Notes: generated by a model from the letters alone, not told the origin. 64,000 bases of DNA from UBA9926 sp038131595 (GCA_038131595.1 JAYPPR010000008.1:434001-498000), one strand, 5' to 3'. Shown: positions 26,930 to 37,507, counted from the first letter of the stretch. A program made the numbers and translations.

Positions 26930-29324
26930 ATGAGGCTGATCGTTGCATCTGCCGTTGCGCTAGCGGGGACTCTAGCGCCCACCACAGCAATCTACGCTGA
27001 AGAGTCATCTAGGACCATGGAAGAGGTCGTGGTGACATCTCGTCGACAAGAGGAATCCGTTCAGGATGTGCCGCTGTCCGTGACTGCGTTTGGCGAAGAG
27101 GCCATTGAGCGCACGAAGCCAAATACACTGAGGGACTTCGATGGATTGGTGCCAAACGTCTATATCGGTATGAACACAGCAGGCCCAGGCGCTAGTGCGC
27201 TGTACATTCGAGGGAGTCGGTTACGCTGATATTGAAAAGACCCAAAGCCCACAAGTTGGCGTGATTGTCGACGGCATCCAAATGGGTTCTAGCACGGGGC
27301 AGCTGATCGACATGTTTGACGTCGCCTCAATTGAAGTGAACCGTGGCCCTCAGGGTGTGCTTTTCGGCAAGAACACGATTGGCGGTAACATCGTCGTCAA
27401 CCGAGTCAAACCGCAATATAACGAGTTCGGCGTGAAAGCGAGTGTCGAAGCGGGTAACTACAACTCGCAGACGGTCAAAGCTCGGGTCAATATCCCTATC
27501 GCCGCAGACAAGGTAGCGCTCAAAGTCGGCTTCAATGAGCGGGAGCGAGATGGCTTCTACGATAACGTGACGCTGAATCGAACGGCGGGCGACATTGATT
27601 TCTCATCTCAAACCGCTGCCCTTGCGTGGGCCATTAATGATGATGCTGAACTGGTCGTCACTTACGACCGCATCAACGACCGATCACAAACAATGCCTCA
27701 AGACCCTCGATTCGATGGGGACAATCGCTTCGTCAACCGAGCAGATAAGGTTGAACCCACCATTTACGAAGTCGACCAACTCGGTGCTCGCCTCGATTGG
27801 GAACTGAGTGACTCTCTGGTGCTTCACTATGTCTTTGGCGACTCAAGTGGCAGAGATCTTGTGAACCAGGATTTCGATGGTGGCGACATCAATGGCGCTG
27901 CAATCCCTTTTGCACAGCTACACACGCTAAGAGACCAAGACTACTCCATTCGAAGCCACGAGCTGCGCATGGACATCGACATCAGCGATCAGCTTTCTGC
28001 CATGGTCGGCTACTACAAGTTCGATTCGGATCTTGACTTCAGGCAGGACACGAACAACGTGCTTCAGCTGCCCACGTTCGCCATTGGACTTCCCGACGGC
28101 GTACCCTGTGCAGCAATCGGTTTTCGATCCAATGCGACGCCTGGTCTTGAAGCGTTCTGTCAGTTTCCCAATGCAAGAAGCACGCAGCTCGCGGGTGAAA
28201 CAGTCGACTCATCAGCCATCTTTGGCTCAGTCACCTTCCGCCCATCGGATGCGATGGAATTGACCGTCGGTGCTCGCTACATTGATGAGAGTAAGCAAGC
28301 CTACAACGGCTACACGGACTTCTCGTTCAACCCTGCTGATGATCGAATCGCTAACCCTGTGTATGACGACACAACTGCAGCGGGTTACAACGAGCACAAT
28401 TTCCGTGGCCTTGCTAGTGTGCCCGGGGCCTCTTACGAGACTCCAGAAAAGTCTTGGTCGGAAACGATCATCACGGTGTCCGGTAGCTACCGGGTAGCGG
28501 ATCAGTCACTCCTATATGCCAGCTATTCAGAGGGCTTCCGAAGTGGTGGCTTTAGTATCCGAAATGCATCAGGGCCAGACCGCGCAGGTTACAACCCTGA
28601 AACCGCGGATCAATTCGAGATCGGTCTTAAAAATGACTTGCTCGACAACACGCTGCGATTGAACCTTGCCTATTACGTTTTGAACCGAGAAGGCTCGCAG
28701 TTCTCATCCATCATCACGCTGCCACCAGGCTCCATTCCTGGCACGACCACCTACATCAACAACGGTGGTGAGAGCGAAACCAAGGGCTGGGAACTCGAGG
28801 GTCAGTGGTACATGACGGATAACCTTAGCCTGATGTTCAACTACGGCACCATCGATGTTGATAACAGCGCATTCACACTAGCCTGCGAGCTGGTAGACGG
28901 CTGTGTCACCGCGGTCGTGGGTACGCTGGACCCGATTGGCACCTTGAGGAATCTAGGCGGTAATTCTGATTCAAGGCAGCCTGAAGATAGCATGTCGTTC
29001 CGTCTGGCCTATGACCAGGAAGTGGGCAGTGGCCTCTTCTCGGCCAACGTAGGCTACAAGACAGTTGGCGACTTCCTCTTAGTGAATACCGGAGGCGGTG
29101 CTGACCAGCGACTGTTCGAAGGTGGCTACAGCCAGGTCGACGCACGCGTCGCTTATAGCTTCGAAACTGCCAATGGAAACAACGCTTCTATCACGGTATT
29201 CGGGAAAAACCTGACCGACGAGGAATTCAAAGAGCACGCGCTCTTCTTAGGTGGACCGACCACTGGCTTCCAAGGTTGGGGTGCACCGCGCACTTATGCC
29301 GTCGAGCTTATGTGGGAGATGTAA
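26930..29324 (+). CDS. TonB-dependent receptor, frameshifted near the plug domain
   Basis: An outer-membrane receptor of about 797 residues after correction. It has a signal peptide (residues 1-24), a TonB-box-like MEEVVVTSRRQEESVQDVP and a plug domain. The first frame ends at 27229 shortly after ASALYIRGS. The second continues VGYADIEKTQSPQVGVIVDG to 29324. The break is at the GGG run 27212-27214; with one G fewer the join reads YIRGVGYADIEK, as in family members. The barrel is complete and ends TYAVELMWEM. It probably imports the substrate of the surrounding catabolic genes. A strong terminator follows. A consensus error is more likely than a broken gene. Confidence 0.87.
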
Positions 29325-29341
29325 GGCTCACAGCGCTTATG

Positions 29342-29368
29342 AAAAAGCAGGCTTCGGCCTGCTTTTTT
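29342..29368 (+). terminator. Rho-independent terminator after the TonB receptor
   Basis: GCAGGC (29347-29352) pairs with GCCTGC (29357-29362) around a TTCG tetraloop, flanked by A5 and T6 that extend the stem. It starts 18 bp after the receptor stop codon. Confidence 0.9.
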
Positions 29369-29823
29369 GCGCCAAGATCATTGGTTTCGAACCCCTTATC
29401 GATCGCTCTAGCTGACTAGAGATGGTGTGAATGCATATCTCCCCAAAATAAATCAGCTGACTAGTGGACCTTTCTATCTCAATCCAGACAGGCCTTTTTG
29501 CTGAGGGATCCACCGACCTTTCTTACCCAATCCTGCCATTTTGCTAACCTCCGGACGGGCAAAAAAATCACCATTGACTGTTTTTAATCTTGTTCGTTAC
29601 ATTGAGCGCTGGCATCACTTTTTACCGTTAACCGGAGCGGTTTTTAGTAAGGGGTTCAAGCTGACGGGAGCAGTGATTCTTGATTTACGGGGCTCGGCCG
29701 GATCTGTACGATCAAACGATATGCAAGCACATATTGGTCACCAATCGAGTGCGACAACTGCTCGCTGGCAGACCCAAATAGATCGCTTGCAACACTATTC
29801 AGCGAGGGAGATTTAAGCGCGAT
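29369..29823. other. Gene-free stretch between terminator and acyl-CoA synthetase
   Basis: These 455 bases contain no supported gene. The word AGCTGACTAG occurs twice (about 29410 and 29455). A 91-codon plus-strand frame at 29541-29816 ends just before the synthetase, but has no recognisable family or composition. The promoter of the synthetase operon is presumably here. Confidence 0.45.
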
Positions 29824-31350
29824 ATGACACAGTTTGCTAAACCTATAGGCCTCGCTCGGCCAGATGAAATTGCATTAAGGGACCCACTCCAAGCGCTCAC
29901 CTGGCTCGAGATCGATAACATTCTCAACCGAGCCGCTAATGCCATTCGAGTCGCTGATCTCGGCGAGGAGCGGCGAATGGCCGTCTTTGCTGAAAACGCG
30001 TGTGAAACGGCGCTTGCCAATCTTGGCGGATTAGTCGGCGGAGCGTCCGTGGTTCCAGTTAACTTTCATTTGACGGCCGAGGAAGTCGCCTACATTCTCG
30101 AGGATTCGGGGACCCGCATGCTCTTTGTCGGCCCCGAAACCGCTGAACGCGGCATCGAAGCCGCGCACTTAGCAGGCGTACCTACCGTCATCGGCTGGCG
30201 CACGAATATAGAGGGGATCGCAGACTGGTCGACATGGCTCTCCGAGAGCAGTGACGACGAACCAGATGTTTCTGTCGCGCCAAGGCCCAATCTTCTGTAC
30301 ACCTCTGGAACAACCGGACGTCCAAAAGGAACGCACTTGCCCCCCACCATGTTCGCTGGTGGCAATACAGTTGGTGAGCATTTGGATAACCTGAAAGCCA
30401 ACCCGCTCGCGGAGCTTGGACCCCATCTCGTCGTTGGGCCCATGTACCACACAGGTCCCTTGAGTGGCGCGCGTCTTCTTGCGGCAGGCGCACCGTCGGT
30501 GATCCTCACTCGGTTTGATGCCGAGAATACGCTGCGCGCGATTGAAACCTATCGCACCGCATCTACCATCATGGTGCCAACCCATTTCGTTCGCCTACTC
30601 GCGCTCGACGAGGAGGTAAAAGCCAAGTACGACATCTCAAGCATGGTTAGCGTGAGCCACACTGGCGCTAAGTGTCCCGTCGACGTTAAGCGGTCAATGA
30701 TCGAATGGTTTGGGCCCGTGTTTAGGGACGCCTATGGAGCCTCAGAAGTAGGCACCACCTGCATGATTTCATCAGAGGAATGGCTGGAGCACCCTGGATC
30801 CGTTGGCAAGAGCATCCCTCCTTTCACCGCAATGATTCTCGATGACAACGATCAGCCTGTGCCCCCGAACACCGAGGGGCGGCTCTTTTTCGAAGACGCG
30901 ACCGGCCGGGGCGTGGTTTACCACAATGACCCAGAGAAATCGGCCGCTGCGCATATCCGCCCGGGTGTCTTTACCCTTGGCGAGATCGCGTACATGAACG
31001 AAGAGGGGTATGTGTTTATCACTGACCGCTTCAGCGACATGATCGTGTCGGGTGGCGTCAACATTTACCCTGCAGAAGCTGAGCAAGTGCTTATTGATCA
31101 TCCCTCGATTTTGGATGTCGCCTGCATCGGTGTCCCCCATCCCGAAATGGGCGAGGAGCTGAAGGCGCTGGCAATTTTGCGAGACGACGCGGCCGGGGAC
31201 GCCAATGAGATCATCCATTTTTGTCGAGACAGGCTGTCTCACTATAAATGCCCGAAGACGGTTGAGTTCGTGACGGATTTAGGCCGCAACACCATGGGTA
31301 AGATCAATAAACGCAAGCTTCGAGCGCCCTATTGGGAAGGACATTCCTGA
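29824..31350 (+). CDS. AMP-dependent acyl-CoA synthetase
   Basis: A 508-residue ANL-superfamily ligase. The P-loop-like motif LLYTSGTTGRPKGTH is near residue 158, the adenylate-binding YGASEVGTT near 303, the hinge region at FITDRFSDMIVSGGVNIYP near 397, and the catalytic C-terminal Lys in TMGKINKRKLR. It activates a carboxylic acid to its CoA thioester using ATP. Its stop overlaps the start of the phosphatase gene by one base, so the two are translationally coupled. The substrate is presumably the acid formed in the local pathway. Confidence 0.9.
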   Translation: MTQFAKPIGLARPDEIALRDPLQALTWLEIDNILNRAANAIRVADLGEERRMAVFAENACETALANLGGLVGGASVVPVNFHLTAEEVAYILEDSGTRMLFVGPETAERGIEAAHLAGVPTVIGWRTNIEGIADWSTWLSESSDDEPDVSVAPRPNLLYTSGTTGRPKGTHLPPTMFAGGNTVGEHLDNLKANPLAELGPHLVVGPMYHTGPLSGARLLAAGAPSVILTRFDAENTLRAIETYRTASTIMVPTHFVRLLALDEEVKAKYDISSMVSVSHTGAKCPVDVKRSMIEWFGPVFRDAYGASEVGTTCMISSEEWLEHPGSVGKSIPPFTAMILDDNDQPVPPNTEGRLFFEDATGRGVVYHNDPEKSAAAHIRPGVFTLGEIAYMNEEGYVFITDRFSDMIVSGGVNIYPAEAEQVLIDHPSILDVACIGVPHPEMGEELKALAILRDDAAGDANEIIHFCRDRLSHYKCPKTVEFVTDLGRNTMGKINKRKLRAPYWEGHS

Positions 31351-32006
31351 TGACAGATGTTCAGCGGTTAGCACTGATTCGCCACGGCGAGACAGAAGCG
31401 AACGATGCCCAGCTCGCTTATGGTCGTCTCGAATCACCGCTTAACCCGCGCGGGATTGAGCAAGTTCGCTCGACTGCTGAAGCGCTGAATGCGCAGGCCA
31501 CTGCCTTTCATCACATTGTTAGCTCCCCCCTTGGGCGCGCCCGCGAAACGGCCAGCATCATTGCAGATGCCTTAAACCTCGAGATCACCATTGAGGATGA
31601 CATTGTCGAATGTGATCTTGGTGAGTGGGAAGGCATTACCTATCAGCAAATGCACGAGCGGGGATACGCGATCAAATCGGTCCGCGATGATCACTTTCGT
31701 GACCACGGCGGCGAAACCCCTTTCGAGATCTCAGAGCGAGTGAGTGCTGCGATTTTGAAACACTTATCGCAGAACGCTTCTAAAAATTTAATCTTTGTGG
31801 GTCATGGCGGAGCGTTTGCCAATGGGCTATCCGCTCTGTTCGCGGAGGGCCCTCGCTTTGGACCGAAGTACCTCATGCACAACGCAGCAATCACGGAATT
31901 GGTGCTTAAGCCCGCACCAGAACTTCTGCGATTAAACGACTACGCACATCTTCCTAAATCTCTCCAGAACGAGTCCAGGCGGCCCGACAATGCCCAACAA
32001 GCCTAA
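31350..32006 (+). CDS. Histidine phosphatase family protein
   Basis: A 218-residue phosphoglycerate-mutase-like protein. The RHG motif is LALIRHGETEAND at residues 7-19, and the second active-site His is in LIFVGHGGAFANGL near residue 150. The acidic LGEWEGITYQQM is also typical. The start at 31350 overlaps the preceding stop. It may remove a phosphate placed by the neighbouring kinase-like protein, but the substrate is unknown. The downstream gene overlaps its 3' end by 17 bp. Confidence 0.83.
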   Translation: MTDVQRLALIRHGETEANDAQLAYGRLESPLNPRGIEQVRSTAEALNAQATAFHHIVSSPLGRARETASIIADALNLEITIEDDIVECDLGEWEGITYQQMHERGYAIKSVRDDHFRDHGGETPFEISERVSAAILKHLSQNASKNLIFVGHGGAFANGLSALFAEGPRFGPKYLMHNAAITELVLKPAPELLRLNDYAHLPKSLQNESRRPDNAQQA

Positions 32007-33144
32007 TTTTCCCATCACCATCAGCGATATATCTGCTGACTGGCTGGAGTCCCGCCTCAGCGATGGGTTTCCTGGGGCCAAGGTTCAGGATTTTTCGGTA
32101 ACGCAAATTGGCCAGGGCGAGGGGTTTATGGCGGCGCTCGCCAGAGTGATGCTGACAGGCGAATCGAGCGAAGGCTCGTTACCCCAGTCTGTGATCGTCA
32201 AGCTCTCTTCACCCATGGAGGCCACTCGGCAGCTAGCTGCAAGAATGAATTACTACGGCCGTGAGATTGGCTTTTATCGCGATTGCGCTCACGACTGCGG
32301 CGTTAAGGTGCCGCAATGCTACAGCGCCGAATCCGTCCAAGAAGACAACCGCTTTGCCATGATCATCGAGGATCTGGCACCCGCGTCACCGGTTGATCAA
32401 GTGGAGGGATGCTCCTTCGACGAGTCTGCAAAAGTCATGCGGGCTTTCGCTGACCTACATGCGCATTGGTGGAACAGTCCTACGTTAAAGTCTATCGGCT
32501 GGCCAAGCCCGATTACCCACGTGCAACCTGCCTCCGAGAGTCTTGCACTACTCGAGGCAAGCATTATCGATGCTGAAAAGACAGGTCGGTTCGACGCTTA
32601 CCCCAACATGAAACGGCTACTGCCACTGCTACCGCCCTTATGCAAGATGGAGCCGCCTCCACCCTTTCCTTACACGCTGGTTCACGGCGACCTTCGTTCG
32701 GACAACATCTTTTTTCCTGACGACTCCGCGGACCCGGTCATTATTGATTGGCAAACCTCAGGAATGGGCCAGCCCATGACGGATATCGCCAGATGGTTGA
32801 CCCAAAGCATCACCATTGAAACCCGGCGCTCCCACGAGCAGGAGTTGCTCACCATCTACCATGACAGGCTGGTGGAGAGAGGCGTAACGCAGTACACCAA
32901 GAAACAAATGATCAGCGACTATGAGCTCAATCTTGTTGTCACACTACTGATGTTTTCCATGAGCATGGATGAGATTGATCAGTCCTCTGATCGAGCGGCG
33001 GTACTATTCGATGCAATGTATTCGCGGCTTGAAGCCGCGTTAGAAGATTGGAACGTTGAAAAAATATTGAAAGTCCTGCCGCTGCTTATTCCTATTTTCA
33101 AAATCACGACTTGGTTCAAAATGACCTTCAGTAAAGAGACCTAA
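31990..33144 (+). CDS. Aminoglycoside-phosphotransferase-fold kinase
   Basis: A 384-residue APH/CHK-type kinase. The catalytic loop is TLVHGDLRSDNIFF near residue 230, and the metal-binding Asp is in VIIDWQTSGMGQP near 252. The N-terminal part carries a nucleotide-binding lobe with QSVIVKLSSP. Members of this group phosphorylate alcohols such as choline, ecdysteroids or acyl-chain intermediates. Placed between an acyl-CoA synthetase/phosphatase pair and a P450, it likely acts on a pathway hydroxyl group. It is not evidence of antibiotic resistance. Confidence 0.8.
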   Translation: MPNKPNFPITISDISADWLESRLSDGFPGAKVQDFSVTQIGQGEGFMAALARVMLTGESSEGSLPQSVIVKLSSPMEATRQLAARMNYYGREIGFYRDCAHDCGVKVPQCYSAESVQEDNRFAMIIEDLAPASPVDQVEGCSFDESAKVMRAFADLHAHWWNSPTLKSIGWPSPITHVQPASESLALLEASIIDAEKTGRFDAYPNMKRLLPLLPPLCKMEPPPPFPYTLVHGDLRSDNIFFPDDSADPVIIDWQTSGMGQPMTDIARWLTQSITIETRRSHEQELLTIYHDRLVERGVTQYTKKQMISDYELNLVVTLLMFSMSMDEIDQSSDRAAVLFDAMYSRLEAALEDWNVEKILKVLPLLIPIFKITTWFKMTFSKET

Positions 33145-33146
33145 CG

Positions 33147-34397
33147 ATGGCTAAATCCCTTGCAGAGACCAATCCCCTAGACCCGGAAATACTCGCCTGC
33201 CCCTACGCATTCAATCAGCAATTAAGAGAGGAAGCGCCGGTTTACCACTGCCCGCAGACGGGGGTGTACTTTATTTCCAACTATGACTTGGTCGTTGAGG
33301 TTACGAAAAACGAGAAGCGTTTTTCCAACGAGTTTTCAATGATTCAAGCGGGCGATACCAAGCAGCGCGACCCGGAGATGGAAGCCATCATGAAAAAGGG
33401 CTTTCGAAGCGTGAACACCATGCTGACAGCAGATCCTCCAAGGCAGCGCCGGTATCGATCCCTCTGCCAAAAACCTTTCTCCGCGAGCAACGTTGCCAAG
33501 TTACAGCCCTACATCGAGTCGCTCGCGCACGAATTGATTGACGACTTCATCGACCAAGGCGAGTGTGATTGGATGGAAGCCTTTGCGGTGCCGATGCCCG
33601 TTCGAATGATTGCTTACATATTAGGTGTGCCTGTATCGGACATGGATTTATTCAAAGAATGGTCTGATGCGAATGTTTATTCGTTTTCGGCAGGCCAAAC
33701 CCGAGAGGGGGCCTTGAATGCAGCTCGCCTTGTCGTCGATTTCCAGCATTACTTCGCTGAAAAGATTGAGGCGAGAAAATCTTGTCCGACCGATGACGTG
33801 CTCTCTGATATCGTGAACGCATCCGCCGACGGCGAGACTCCCATGAACATCGAGGAGTGTTTATCCGTCATTTCTCAATTACTGGTCGCCGGCAACGAGA
33901 CAACCACCAGCACATTCGCTGAAGGTATGCATCTTCTTGCGAGCCATCCCGAGGAACTAAAAAAAGTGCAGGATGATCCAAGCCTCGTGCCCAATATGGT
34001 TGAAGAAATGCTCCGGCTTTCCACGCCCACGGCACAGATGTGGCGGATCGCAAAGGAGGATTGCGAGGTCGGTGGGGTCACCATTCCAAAAGGCGCCACC
34101 ATGATGGTGAAGTTCCACTCAGCTAACCGAGATGAAACCGTCTTCCCTGACCCCGACGCCTTTAAGGTCGACAGGCCGAACCTCAAGTCTCAAATTGCCT
34201 TCGGCCAAGGGGTGCACCATTGCTTAGGAGCACCGCTTGCACGACAGGAGCTGATGGTGGGCTTCAAGGTCATTCTTGAGCGGATGACCAATTTCGGGCT
34301 ACCCAAAGGCCAGGAGGAACTGGAATTCCTGCCGAGTTTGCTGCTTCATCCGCCCGCAAAACTATCGATAACCTTTGATAAACGACAACCTGCGTAA
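33147..34397 (+). CDS. Cytochrome P450
   Basis: A 416-residue soluble bacterial P450. The I-helix motif is LLVAGNETTTSTFAEGM near residue 248, the ExxR motif is EEMLRLSTP, and the haem ligand loop is FGQGVHHCLGAPLARQE near residue 352. No membrane anchor is present. It hydroxylates or epoxidises a hydrophobic substrate; the electron donors (ferredoxin and reductase) are not encoded nearby. The gene begins two bases after the kinase stop and so belongs to the same operon. Confidence 0.93.
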   Translation: MAKSLAETNPLDPEILACPYAFNQQLREEAPVYHCPQTGVYFISNYDLVVEVTKNEKRFSNEFSMIQAGDTKQRDPEMEAIMKKGFRSVNTMLTADPPRQRRYRSLCQKPFSASNVAKLQPYIESLAHELIDDFIDQGECDWMEAFAVPMPVRMIAYILGVPVSDMDLFKEWSDANVYSFSAGQTREGALNAARLVVDFQHYFAEKIEARKSCPTDDVLSDIVNASADGETPMNIEECLSVISQLLVAGNETTTSTFAEGMHLLASHPEELKKVQDDPSLVPNMVEEMLRLSTPTAQMWRIAKEDCEVGGVTIPKGATMMVKFHSANRDETVFPDPDAFKVDRPNLKSQIAFGQGVHHCLGAPLARQELMVGFKVILERMTNFGLPKGQEELEFLPSLLLHPPAKLSITFDKRQPA

Positions 34398-34515
34398 CCA
34401 AGCGTTTAACAGGAGACGCCAACTGAGCTGAGGTCTGAACTCAGCCACACGAAATCAACCAGCGACTGATCCTACCGCCCATTGAGGATCCAGGCGCCGC
34501 GCAAGGAGAGATGTA

Positions 34516-35490
34516 ATGAAAGCCGCCGTATTCCATCAACCAGGACAGCCACTGTCGATTCAAGATATTCCCACGCCTACGATTTCTAGCCGAGAGATGC
34601 TCGTCAAAGTGAGTCACTGCGGAATTTGTGGAACGGATATTCACGCATCTAAAGAAGGCCCATTTATGGCACCGCCAGAAACCGTCTTTGGTCATGAGTT
34701 CACCGGCGAAATCGTCTCCATTGGTGATGACTTAGTGGATGGGACATTCAGTGTTGGCGACCGCATCACGTCACTCCCCTTCATTGAAGATAAAACTATC
34801 GGTCTGGGCGCCATTAGCGGAGCGTATAGTGAGTACGTCAAAGTCGGCTACGACTTAGTGGTCAAACTGCCAGAAGGTCTTTCCAATCACGACGGCGCAT
34901 TGGTGGAGCCACTCGCCGTGGGACTCCATTCCGTCAAAATGGCAGGTGAAATACGAGAAAAATCAGTACTCATCATCGGAGCAGGCCCGATTGGACTCAC
35001 CTGTGCCCTATGGGCACGTTTTTTTGGCGCCAAACATGTCGTCATCAGCGAAATGGCGCCGGCGAGACTCGCCATGGCCGAAACCTTTGGCTTCACTCAC
35101 TTTATAGACCCAAAAGGCGATGTAGGCGCTCAATTTGCTGCGTTAACTGATTCAACGCCTGAGATTCAGTTTGAATGTGTGGGAGCGCCCGGGATTATGC
35201 AAGCCTGCATCGAGCGTGCGCCTAAACAGGGCCTGATTATGGGTATTGGCGTGTGCGATCACCCTGACACGATCGTTCCGCTCATGGCCTTCGGCAAAGA
35301 ATTAAGAATTCAATGGGCAGTGGGTTACGACAAGACCGATTTCGAATTCTGCATCGAGATGATGGAGCAAGGACGCATCGACCCTCGACCTATGGTCACC
35401 GACGTGATCAGCCTCGAAGAGGTTCCCTCTGCGTTCGAGGCACTAAAGACGCCTTCTGATCAATGCAAGGTGTTAATCAGTCTCGATTGA
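34516..35490 (+). CDS. Alcohol dehydrogenase (MDR family) without the structural zinc site
   Basis: A 324-residue medium-chain dehydrogenase. The catalytic zinc ligands are suggested by CGICGTDIHASKEG and VFGHEFTGEIVSIGDD, and the NAD-binding motif is LIIGAGPIGLTCALWARFFG near residue 150. The four-Cys structural zinc loop normally found near residue 95 is missing; the region reads SLPFIEDKTIGLGAISGAYS. It probably oxidises an alcohol produced by the adjacent P450. AAGGAGAG precedes the ATG. Confidence 0.87.
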   Translation: MKAAVFHQPGQPLSIQDIPTPTISSREMLVKVSHCGICGTDIHASKEGPFMAPPETVFGHEFTGEIVSIGDDLVDGTFSVGDRITSLPFIEDKTIGLGAISGAYSEYVKVGYDLVVKLPEGLSNHDGALVEPLAVGLHSVKMAGEIREKSVLIIGAGPIGLTCALWARFFGAKHVVISEMAPARLAMAETFGFTHFIDPKGDVGAQFAALTDSTPEIQFECVGAPGIMQACIERAPKQGLIMGIGVCDHPDTIVPLMAFGKELRIQWAVGYDKTDFEFCIEMMEQGRIDPRPMVTDVISLEEVPSAFEALKTPSDQCKVLISLD

Positions 35491-35679
35491 GCGTTTGGAG
35501 AGTGCCGCACCGATATCCATTAGGAAGCACCGAGCTATCTACAACGCGACGCAAGCGCGTGTTCGGAAAAAACGGTCGAAGACTGCGCCAAGAGAAAACG
35601 CTCAAAAGTGTGCGCTAGACAAATCGTTTACAGCGCTGCCTAGACACCATCTTTACAAAACTTGTTTGCAGGCGCTCTG

Positions 35680-35703
35680 TGAACCTTCCTAAAAAGAGGT
35701 TCA
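35680..35703. terminator. Weak hairpin between convergent genes
   Basis: TGAACCT (35680-35686) pairs with AGGTTCA (35697-35703) over a 10-base loop. It lies between the convergent alcohol dehydrogenase and oxidoreductase genes, but there is no T-tract, so terminator function is uncertain. Confidence 0.3.
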
Positions 35704-35762
35704 TGGAAAGCGAGTCTCCCATGAAGCGCTATACAAAGCGCCCAAAAAAGCTCTGCAAAACG

Positions 35763-36758
35763 CTAAGGAGCGACCAGCAGCTTCCCTTTGTGGCCACCTG
35801 AAAAGAGCTTAATCAGGGCGTCAGGGAACTGCTCGATGCCCTCTTCCACCTGCTCTGGGAGCGTTAATTGACCCGCGAGCACCCATTCAGCAAGGGCTTC
35901 TCTAATTTGGTCGTACTCTTCGGCAAATCGAAACACGGTGTATCCCAGCATGCTGGCGTTTCGCTCGGGAATCTTTAGGTAATTGGTCGGGCCTTTGACA
36001 TCACCCGTCCTTTCATACTGGGAAATGGCGCCACAAATCACGACCCGAGCACCTTCTTTTAGGTTCAGTAGCGCCGCATCAAGCACCGCTCCGCCAACGT
36101 TGTCGAAAAAGACATCTAATCCGTCGGGGGCGAGCGCCTTCAATCGCTCATCAATATCCTCATGCTTGTAGTCGATCGCGTCATCGCAGCCAATCTCATC
36201 GATCAGGAACTGACACTTTTCACTACCGCCTGCGATACCGATCACTCGAGCACCGCAATTTTTGGCGATCTGACACGCACAAGACCCTACGGCGCCCGCA
36301 GCGGCTGACACGACAACGACGTCGCTGGCTTGCACTTCTCCGACACGAACGATTCCAGCATAAGCGGTGAGCCCCGTTGTTACTCCAAGCACACCTAAGT
36401 GCGCTCGAGCCGGTAATTCATCCTCATCGATCTTCTGCAACATCGCTCCGGGCAGCACCGCATGGGTTTGAGCGCCCATCGGTCCAAATACCGCGTCACC
36501 TTGATTGAGTCCGTCGAACCTAGAGTCAATGACTCGGCCAATACCCAAAGCGACAATCGGCTGACCCAGGTCCGCGGTGCCATGAAATGCCCCTTCATTA
36601 AAGGTCGTTCGAATAAACGCATCGATCGATAAATGCTCGACTTGAAGCAGCACTTGATCTTCGGCAAGTTCGGGTATGGCCTCTTCAATGATCGCCATAT
36701 GCTCTGCTTGTAATTCCCCTTTGGGGTATTCCTTTAGTACGACTCGCTGGAGCTTCAT
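35763..36758 (-). CDS. NADPH-dependent MDR oxidoreductase (prostaglandin/alkenal reductase-like)
   Basis: A 331-residue zinc-free medium-chain reductase. The cofactor motif is VVSAAAGAVGSCACQIAKN, and DVFFDNVGGAVLDAALLNL is the signature of the leukotriene B4/prostaglandin reductase group. Such enzymes reduce alpha,beta-unsaturated carbonyls with NADPH. The start at 36758 is chosen because GGAGG lies upstream; its ATG shares one base with the stop of the preceding SDR, so both are coupled. Confidence 0.87.
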   Translation of the reverse strand: MKLQRVVLKEYPKGELQAEHMAIIEEAIPELAEDQVLLQVEHLSIDAFIRTTFNEGAFHGTADLGQPIVALGIGRVIDSRFDGLNQGDAVFGPMGAQTHAVLPGAMLQKIDEDELPARAHLGVLGVTTGLTAYAGIVRVGEVQASDVVVVSAAAGAVGSCACQIAKNCGARVIGIAGGSEKCQFLIDEIGCDDAIDYKHEDIDERLKALAPDGLDVFFDNVGGAVLDAALLNLKEGARVVICGAISQYERTGDVKGPTNYLKIPERNASMLGYTVFRFAEEYDQIREALAEWVLAGQLTLPEQVEEGIEQFPDALIKLFSGGHKGKLLVAP

Positions 36759-37507
36759 TAGTGGCCTCCGGATACGCGAATATTCTGACCCGTGACCCAC
36801 GCGGCTTCCCGAGACAGCAAGTAAAGTGCTGCCATGCCTAGATCTTCTGGTGTTCCAAGACGGCCGGCGGGTAACCTCAGCATCTTCTCGAGGCCCGGCA
36901 AGTCATCTTCTTTGAGACTAAGCGCCTCCATCATGATCTCAGTGGGGACCGCCCCCGGCATAATGCAATTCACTCGTATGCGTGGACCTAATTCTTTAGC
37001 GAAGGTTTTAGTGAGCATATTGACCCCTGCTTTCGCGGCCGAATAGTGCCCGCTTCCTGGAATCACATCCTCAGCGGCGAGCGACGAGATATTTAGCACG
37101 CGCCCCTCGTCCATTTTCTGCGCCGCAACCCGCGTGCAGTGCCACACCGCCGTAAGGTTAAGCAGTAGGGTTCGCTCCCACTCCGCGGGTTCAATATCAA
37201 CGAGTGGCGCCTGCGTTGGCGACCCCCCGGCATTATTCACCCACATATTGAGCGATCCATATTCGCTCAAAGCGGCATCGGCCAAGCGTTCAACAGCAGC
37301 AACATCGGTTACATCCGTCGCACAAGCGATTGCCTTACCTCCAGACGCGTTGATTTCATCCGCAACTCGCTTGATTTCGTGCTCCCTCCGAGCTGCGCAG
37401 ACCACATTGGCGCCCGCATTTGCGAGCACTTTCGCGATACCCTCACCGATGCCCCGTCCGGCACCCGTGACTACAGCCGTCTCCCCGGTCAAGTCGAATA
37501 CGCTCAT
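36758..37507 (-). CDS. Short-chain dehydrogenase/reductase
   Basis: A 249-residue classical SDR starting MSVFDLTGETAVVTGAGRG. The cofactor motif is TGAGRGIGEGIAKVL, followed by WVNNAGGSPTQ and the catalytic NISSLAAEDVIPGSG and HYSAAKAGVNML. The frame is open 91 codons further upstream, but that part is not homologous. The gene is divergent from the Rieske oxygenase, whose start lies 141 bp away on the other strand. Its product probably acts on the same substrate series. Confidence 0.87.
   Translation of the reverse strand: MSVFDLTGETAVVTGAGRGIGEGIAKVLANAGANVVCAARREHEIKRVADEINASGGKAIACATDVTDVAAVERLADAALSEYGSLNMWVNNAGGSPTQAPLVDIEPAEWERTLLLNLTAVWHCTRVAAQKMDEGRVLNISSLAAEDVIPGSGHYSAAKAGVNMLTKTFAKELGPRIRVNCIMPGAVPTEIMMEALSLKEDDLPGLEKMLRLPAGRLGTPEDLGMAALYLLSREAAWVTGQNIRVSGGH

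Noticed and set aside
29541..29816. Plus-strand frame of 91 codons before the acyl-CoA synthetase
   Set aside because: No recognisable motif and no good ribosome site; it lies in a probable promoter region.
31990..33144. Aminoglycoside resistance gene
   Set aside because: Only the kinase fold is shared. The operon is catabolic and nothing points to antibiotic modification.
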